Source: Mytilus edulis
Taxonomy: Eukaryota > Mollusca > Bivalvia > Mytilida > Mytilidae
Direction of reading: 5' to 3'
Assembly (NCBI RefSeq): GCF_963676685.1
Contig: NC_092355.1
Span: 70,585,176 to 70,649,175, forward strand
DNA length: 64,000 nucleotides
The stretch's first letter is position 1. Every line of letters begins with the position of its first letter. Shown in pieces: positions 57,905 to 64,000 of the stretch. The position numbers were made by a program, and so were the translations under genes. The notes under the pieces were generated by a model. It did no database searches. It was not told the origin of the DNA and saw only the letters and a program-made list of their open reading frames with translations.

Positions 57905-58610
57905 TAATAAAGAATGGCAAACGTAGATACAAGTATCTTGTCAGATACATTCCACTTTGTAAAAGATTACACTGATTCAAACAAAAAAATCTCTGAAACT
58001 GACATTATCAAAATGCATGATTTCTTGATTGACAACATATTTGTTACGTTTGGAGGACGTGTTTTTCAATAGACTTTCGGCATTCCAATAGAAACTTATT
58101 GTGCCCCTCTTCTTACCCAGCTGTTTCTTTATTATTATGAGGCAGACTTCATACAGGAACTTCTTAGGATGAAAAATAAGAAGTTATCACTATCCTTTCA
58201 CTTTACTTTTCGCTATATAGATGGTGTTCTCTTACTAAATGATTCAAACTTTGTTGACTATGATCTAGAGATAAAGGATACACCATTTACTGTTAAGTTT
58301 GCTAACGTCGTAACTACAATCCCCTTCCCTTTTCCTTGAATTTGACCTACCGAATAAGACTATTTACCGGATTTGTAACAACATGAGCAACACCATGGGT
58401 GCCATATGTGGAGCAGTATCTGCTTACCCTTCGGGAGCACCTGAGATCTCTTCCAGTTTTAAGTTGGGTCCGTGTTGCTCAGTATTTTCTATGTTGCTTC
58501 TTGTGTACTATTTTTTGTCTTTTTCGTTTTTAGCCATGACGTCGTCAGTTTATTGTCCATTTATGAATTTGACTGTTCCTCTGGTATCTTTCGCCCCTGT
58601 TTTTTCAACG
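57905..58610 (+). mobile_element. PLE copy, RT core joined to 3' tail
   Basis: 57945-58080 reads FVKDYTDSNKKISETDIIKM and FLIDNIFVTFGGRVFQ, then a stop. 58080-58290 reads GIPIETYCAPLL, YYYEADFIQELLRMKNKKLS, FRYIDGVLLLND and DLEIKDTPFTVK. YIDG replaces the catalytic YIDD, so the enzyme would be dead even without the stops. Sequence then jumps to the tail at about 58300 (CTACCGAATAAGAC, ATGTGGAGCAGTATCTGC, GCACCTGAGATC) and the GCCATGACG...CCTCTGGTATCTTTCG end near 58600. It gives the clearest proof that the tail repeats elsewhere are the 3' part of this element. Confidence 0.75.
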
Positions 58611-60167
58611 TCAAATTCTTTTTTTGAGAATGACCAACCCGACGTCATGAACTTTGACTCAAGAAAATAAGCATTGTATTGGAAAATGCAAGATCTTTAA
58701 ACCCCAAAAAACTTGAAATAGTAATAAATAATACCTTTTAAAAGAGGTAACTAAATGAGAACTAGTATAATTGTCATTGAGGCCCCCCAGAAAAGACATA
58801 CAGTTAACATCCATGCATTGAACTACTGTATATAGGTATATACAATTCAATCAATGAAACTTTCAAACGGTAACAATTCCTTAAGTCTTCATATTACAAA
58901 TGTAAAATCATAAAAGAAAACTTTAATGACTTGCATAAGATTTTCAATATAATGAGTATAACAATATTTTGTGAATTATTCCACATAACGATAATTTTTA
59001 TTTTGAATCGTAAATTATTCACGTAAACAAAGCGAAGCAAAAATGTGTAATAAGCTTTTTTTACATGCAGGTAAAAAAAAGCAACAGTTGTATACCGCTG
59101 TTCGAAAAAATGATAATTTTATTTTATCATAACCTTTCTCAATACATTATTGAAAATATTTTAAGCACGTCTCTAATTTATTTTGATCCGTTATTTAACA
59201 TCAATATAAACAATGATAAAAGTACGTTTATATTTGGGAACTGCAAATGTGTGCCTTCAATAAAATTGTCGTATTTGTTCAATTAGAAAAAAGATCGAAA
59301 TCATTCATTGATGCTTGAACTTATATTTACATAGCAACGGTTTTGTCTTTTATGACGATATGTTACTCCTCGCTATCGTTCGTGGTAAAATATTGAACAA
59401 AAAGAGCCAACCAGTGGTAAAATCAGTATACATTTAAGCTCATATGAATTATTTCTCCAGTACACTGTCCAAAGTTTGACTTCGGTGACGGTTTTTCAAG
59501 CATTGGGTTTTTGACTCAAGTTTTTTGTTCATAAAGTTGTTAAAACAGTTTGAGGATGTATACTTCTGAGGAGCCAAAACTTTCTAGAATTAAACTTTTG
59601 TTTTTAACCTTATTTTTGGGTTGAAATGACGGTAAAACAAAAGAAGAAAAAATCATATGTACAAGTGTCTGGAAAAATATTTTTAATACCCCTCACCTAT
59701 TTTCTCAAATTTTGGCTAAAAATACTGCCTTGATTGGAAATAAAATCTAAACATTTAATTACTCACAACTACAAGGGTGTAAATACCCAATTTTTTCAGA
59801 GAGCTCAGTTCGATTATGATCTTTATTAAAATCATTCCATTTTCTACTTGTATCACATATTCTGAAAATAATTCCAGAATGAGATTTCAACGAGACTGAA
59901 ACGTCAGATGAGTACATCCCTTAGTGAATGTATCTTAAATGAAATTTGACCCAAGTTTATCTCGCTTTGTTCGATTTTCTGGACCAGCGGCATTGTCAAA
60001 GAAGATCAGGAATATATGTTTGATAATATTTCTTCTTCTACATACATGTATTTTGTTAGTTATTGTTACATAACACATTTTATTATGTATTTGGTTTTTT
60101 TCATAGTAAATCTGAAAAGATTTTAGTTTTAGTTTTGGTTGGTCAATGGGCAAATTAAATATTTGTT
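58611..60167. other. No gene; small repeat scraps
   Basis: Reversed R2 end at 59077-59107 (ACAGTTGTATACCGCTGTTC). 59455-59545 (CCAAAGTTTGACTTCGGTGA) resembles 48690-48760. The remainder is unassigned. Confidence 0.45.
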
Positions 60168-60421
60168 AAATTATTCGGTGACATACTTGTTAAAACTAGA
60201 GAAATTTAAAGATATTGTAAATTCGTGGAAACGTAATAATATATTTGTATACACTTTACTAATGTTCACGTTGTCACATATATATATATCATTTGTCGTA
60301 TTGAGATTGATGGGATGCGTCACAAAGTGAACATTAGTAAAGTGTGTACAAATATATTATTACGTTTCCACGAATTTAAATTTCTCTACTTTTAACAATT
60401 ATGTCACCGAATAATTTAAAT
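60168..60421. repeat. Long inverted repeat (hairpin), arms about 100 bp
   Basis: 60168-60269 and 60327-60421 are reverse complements apart from one indel of about 10 bases. The 57-base spacer includes a TA-rich run. Arms start TAAATTATTCGGTGACATA and end ACTTTACTAATGTTCAC. Transcription in either direction would give a long hairpin RNA. Confidence 0.85.
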
Positions 60422-60689
60422 AAACAAAACAATTAACCCTCACATCCTTGTGAATATTTTTTTGTTTTCAATTTTTTTTTTTTTGATTTCGTGCTTTTCA
60501 TATCCGTGAACGTACTGGTATATAAAACAAAGCTAATGAGGTTTTTTTCAAAACGTTGTGCGTTGCTTGATTCACTACAGTGAGTATATTGTATCTATAG
60601 TAAAGTGTGTTTATATTTCTTCTTCATCTAAAGAAATTATTTCATAGAGTATAACTTATATGCATGTTTGCATTTGTTTTTCGTAGCAG

Positions 60690-60800
60690 TTGAGTGTTTC
60701 TGTTATTCTGTTTTGATTTGTGACCTAGATTTGCTTTTGCTTAATCGATTTATGACTTTTGAACAGCGGTATACTACTGTTGCCTTTACTTATAATTTGA
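60690..60800 (+). repeat. R2 3' end
   Basis: GAGTGTTTCTGTTATTCTG then TTTTGAACAGCGGTATACTA. Confidence 0.6.
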
Positions 60801-61014
60801 AGTAGTTTGTATGTTATATGAACACGAGACGTAACAAAACACTAAGAGTTAACAAACATTTCAATTCTTTCAACTAGTAAGTTTATAAATCTTGAAATTG
60901 AAATGTCGTTTTAGACAATTTTAATTTGTACAGTTCAACTTGGTAATTAATTGTCCAAGAATTGAAGTTCGGACTTTGCAAATCAGCAACTCTATACTGT
61001 TAAGTTCTAATTAT

Positions 61015-61110
61015 TTATCAAAGGTACCAAGATTATTATTTAATACACAAGATTATTACGAGCGTGTCGTCTACATAAGACTCATCAGTGACGCTCAGAT
61101 GAAAAAAGTT
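61015..61110 (-). repeat. R3 fragment
   Basis: TATCAAAGGTACCAAGATTA, GTCTACATAAGACTCATCAG and TGACGCTCAGATG. Confidence 0.6.
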
Positions 61111-61772
61111 ATAAAATATTGATTATTCAAACTTAAAAAAAATTAGTATTTTTGATATTTATTTTGAAAATTCACAATTTGCTAACGTGAATCAGAACAC
61201 TTGATCTAACCTGCGATTCTTTCACTGTCATATTCGGGTTACGCTTATTCGTAACCATCACACGATCGCCTAGCTAATTCTTTCAGTCAATTTCTAAATT
61301 TGTACATGTCAACTATAAGAGGAAAACAACGAAACAAGCGAAACACGAAAGTTAAACAAAAACAAAGGCTAACATAACAGCAACGACATACTTGAAAACA
61401 CCTGACATAGTTCTGACATTTTAAAACCATTCGTACAAAATTTTGCCGAAATACATACAAAAATAGCCTTTGGAAATTGAAAAATATGGGACTTTAAAAA
61501 GCCATTAACATAAAGTAAATCAATACCAACAATAAATATATTTACATTGTTGTCAAACATAGTCCCAAAATATTCAACAACGTTAAATGATGGATTTACC
61601 TAATAGTTTGTTCCCATAGCAACCATTAAAAAAATGTGTTAAAATTCGAAAATGAAAAATTTCAAAAACTTCTTAATTTTCAATCTCTTTATCTCCCAAC
61701 AACGTCATTGACAAATTTCGAAAGACAACATACTATATATTCATGAAATAAAAAGATGGTTGTGTGGTTGTC
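61111..61772. other. No gene seen
   Basis: AT-rich; open frame on the minus strand at 61369-61560 is not recognised as protein. Confidence 0.4.
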
Positions 61773-62614
61773 AATTTTCACAAAAATCTAGATTGCCAAA
61801 CAGATGAATAATCAACCATTTTGAACTTTAAAAAGTAAATACACTCCATTTATATTTGCATTTTTGACACGAATTTGGTAATTATAAATGAGAATATATG
61901 ATTGTTAGAGATATGTTTGTATAGAATGAACATTTTTCTCTCTCGGTATGGTGCGTTCCCCTTTTTTAAAAATCCTTATTGCTAATACAGATGATTTTGA
62001 ATTTTCCATTCTGACACATATTTGTTATTTTTAAAACGAGAATATATGATAAATGAAGATATACTTGGATGAAAAAAAAACTTATCACTCTGGATAAGGT
62101 GCACCCTTTTCCTTTTTTTGCAAAAAACAAATCATTTTTATCAAATCTGATGCTGTCAGTGATAAAGAATAATGTTGTTAAACTTCAAAAACATCTAAAA
62201 ATTAGAGGATGTGTTGCAATTGCCAATGATCATGATGATACAACTGTCCACCATCAAATTACGTAGAAATGAACAATTACAGGTCACCGTACAGCCTTCA
62301 ATACTGAGTATGTTTATTGGTTAAACAAATCATAATGAACAATTTAAAAAACAAATTACTATCACTTTCAAAATGGCTATGAAGAAGGTACATGAAACTC
62401 ATTGCCGGTTTTAAACAGACTATTAATGCTTTTAAAACGCTAATACTAGACTAAGATCTGCTTAACAATAATGTAATTTATCATTGATTTACTGTGGAAT
62501 CTATGTTATATATTTGTGTCAGAAATACACATATAAATGGAATGTTTAACATGTTTAAGCTTTTTAATTATTTGAATATTCATCTGTTTGGCAATCTAGA
62601 TTTTTGTGAAAATT
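61773..62614. mobile_element. TIR element with perfect 38-bp ends, about 842 bp
   Basis: 61773-61810 (AATTTTCACAAAAATCTAGA...) is the exact reverse complement of 62577-62614. The interior holds two diverged direct copies of a roughly 95-bp block (about 61869-61965 and 62040-62120) and an R1 scrap at 62278. The open frame at 62069-62266 resembles no protein. Confidence 0.65.
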
Positions 62615-62915
62615 AAAATGTTTTGACTCAAATATTTTTTTGAAATAAATAAAAAAACACACGACTTTCTTTTTATCTTATGTAAGATGAAAATTTGTCT
62701 ATTCAAAATTGTCAATGACATGTCATAGTATAGTAAACACATTTAAATTTAGAAGTTTAGGAAATTTCTCATTTTTGAATTTTAACACATTTTTAAATGG
62801 ATGCTATGGAAACAACTATTTTGTAAATTCTAAAGTTTAACGTTTTTGAATGGTTTGGGATTTTAGTTAGTAACAATATAAACACCCTAAATGATTGACT
62901 TATTTCAAAGGGACT

Positions 62916-63313
62916 TTAAGGAAGCTGGCTTGTCATGTTTTAGTTTTTTTGTCAGATTTTCAGAATCCTCTGGTTTTATCCATTTGAATGCCTTGAAAAA
63001 ATTTGCCCGGTGACCCCCATTTTTCTTTTTATAAATCTTTTACATGTATAATGATAAGCCTTCTGCTGAAGTCTTATAAAATTTTAATTACTTTTTAACA
63101 GTTTTTGAGAACTTCAACTTGTCAATAATAAAGCTATGAAAAGTCAAGAGAGAATATTTTCCCGCCAAAATTTCAATGGCTAATATCTCGAAAACAAGCA
63201 CGGTGACCTATATATTTGTTTTGCTCTTTGGATTCCTTTATTAATCCCCTATCTATATAAACTAGTGTTTTGAAAAGTTAATTACTTTGAAACTGAGAAG
63301 CGAACTTCCTTAA
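62916..63313. mobile_element. M1-related TIR element, about 400 bp
   Basis: Left end TTAAGGAAGCTGGCTTGTCA and right end (reverse complement) TTAAGGAAGTTCGCTTCTCA are imperfect inverted repeats. The interior includes, in reverse, the TTTTCGAGATATT and TTTTGGCGGGAAAA module of M1. Same length class, different termini: probably a sister family. Confidence 0.55.
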
Positions 63314-64000
63314 TTTTCCTTATTTTAAATTTTCAAAAACGTCTTTTTTTACCTATTGATGCAAAATGTTGTTTCGATGGTTACCATGGCAAAGAGCTTT
63401 ATATAGGAAAAATAAAGACATAATTTTACGTATTTACCAAAGATCTTATGATAAAGGGCAAACACATTTACTTCTGTGGCATGTCATGAATCAACCGCTG
63501 CAGGATTTTTACAAAGATAGGCACCTAATGGATAAAAACGGATAAAACTGAAGAAAGGTGATCTTCCCAAAATGTGTCACTGTCTGGTATACATTGGCAG
63601 TCTAAGTTTAGGTTCATGATTGCCATTTAGTCTATTTATTACCTTGATTTTATTTTTTTATTTTTCATTGTGTAAACCATTTTCCAAATCCACGCATTAT
63701 TCAGCAAAAATAAATAGAAATCGGGGAAACACGTTAAATGTTTAAGACACATCTTTATTATCGTAAAAAGCTAACTAAGACTGGAAGGACTGGTTCGTGC
63801 ATGCATAAGAAATGTTTTCACCTTTCTGACAATTTTATGATATTATGGACCACATTTTCTTGTTGAAAAAAATTTAGTTATCAACACCTGAAAAATGTTC
63901 AAAAATTAAAGAGAGTACTTAACCAAACAGTTATCAAAGGGGGAAAATATAAAATATAGTGCGACGAAAAATATAGATAAGTAAACAGTTAATATCACCA
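63314..64000. other. No gene seen
   Basis: AT-rich, no recognised repeat or exon. Confidence 0.45.

Noticed and set aside
62069..62266. 65-codon frame starting MKKKLITLDKVH
   Set aside because: Lies inside the 38-bp-TIR element, includes one of two diverged direct repeats, and matches no known protein.

Overview
The window looks like animal nuclear DNA, most likely from a bivalve mollusc and probably a marine mussel (Mytilus-like). It is strongly A+T-rich by eye. It has spliced genes with short exons and GT/AG introns. It is packed with interspersed repeat families of the mussel type, many copies of a Penelope-like reverse transcriptase element, and members of lineage-expanded secreted-protein families (C-type lectin-like and WSC domain). 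The species is inferred from general knowledge of such repeats; no search was possible. No operons, rRNA, intact tRNA or CRISPR were seen.

Layout. 0-13 kb: no gene; repeats, tandem arrays and several terminal-inverted-repeat (TIR) elements. 13.0-20.5 kb (+): a multi-exon C-type-lectin-like gene whose fourth CTLD exon is frameshifted. 20.5-26.7 kb: repeats, including a tRNA-related element and a minus-strand retroelement fragment. 26.7-30.45 kb (+): a second, diverged copy of the 3' half of the lectin gene and its downstream flank (copy A 16.40-22.61 kb, copy B 26.75-30.45 kb). Copy B has the better exon 4 but a mutated exon-5 splice acceptor and a changed poly(A) signal. 32.4-34.2 kb (-) and 35.0-35.6 kb (+): degenerate Penelope-like copies. 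37.4-39.3 kb: a minisatellite, a cluster of four foldback elements and a frameshifted FLYWCH zinc-finger remnant. 40.2-42.5 kb (+): a complete four-exon gene for a small secreted WSC-domain protein. 46.4-47.8 kb (-): its inverted paralogue, with identical internal exon lengths but no recognisable start or signal peptide. 48-64 kb: retroelement fragments, a dated MITE insertion, long hairpins, minisatellites and TIR elements; no gene seen.

Repeat family names used below, each with a diagnostic string. R1: TACGGCCTTCAACAATGAG. R2: CAGCGGTATACTACTGTTG. R3: GGTACCTTTGATAACTA. R4: foldbacks rich in CTACGTAG. R5: GGGGCCAGCTGAAGGA. R6: GCGCATCTGGTGC. R7: TTCCTGACTTGGTACAAGC. M1: a MITE with ends AGGATGTACTTAGGTGAGG. 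PLE: the Penelope-like element, whose 3' tail contains GCCATGGCGTTGTCAGTTTA. Repeat borders are by eye and accurate to about 10-30 bases.

The most interesting points are: the lectin 3' duplication in which each copy is broken in a different exon; its left border, which joins a PLE fragment at a shared GATGAAT; the convergent WSC pair; the foldback cluster beside the FLYWCH remnant; and an M1 insertion at 53.2 kb whose empty site can be read from a paralogous copy at 43.3 kb.
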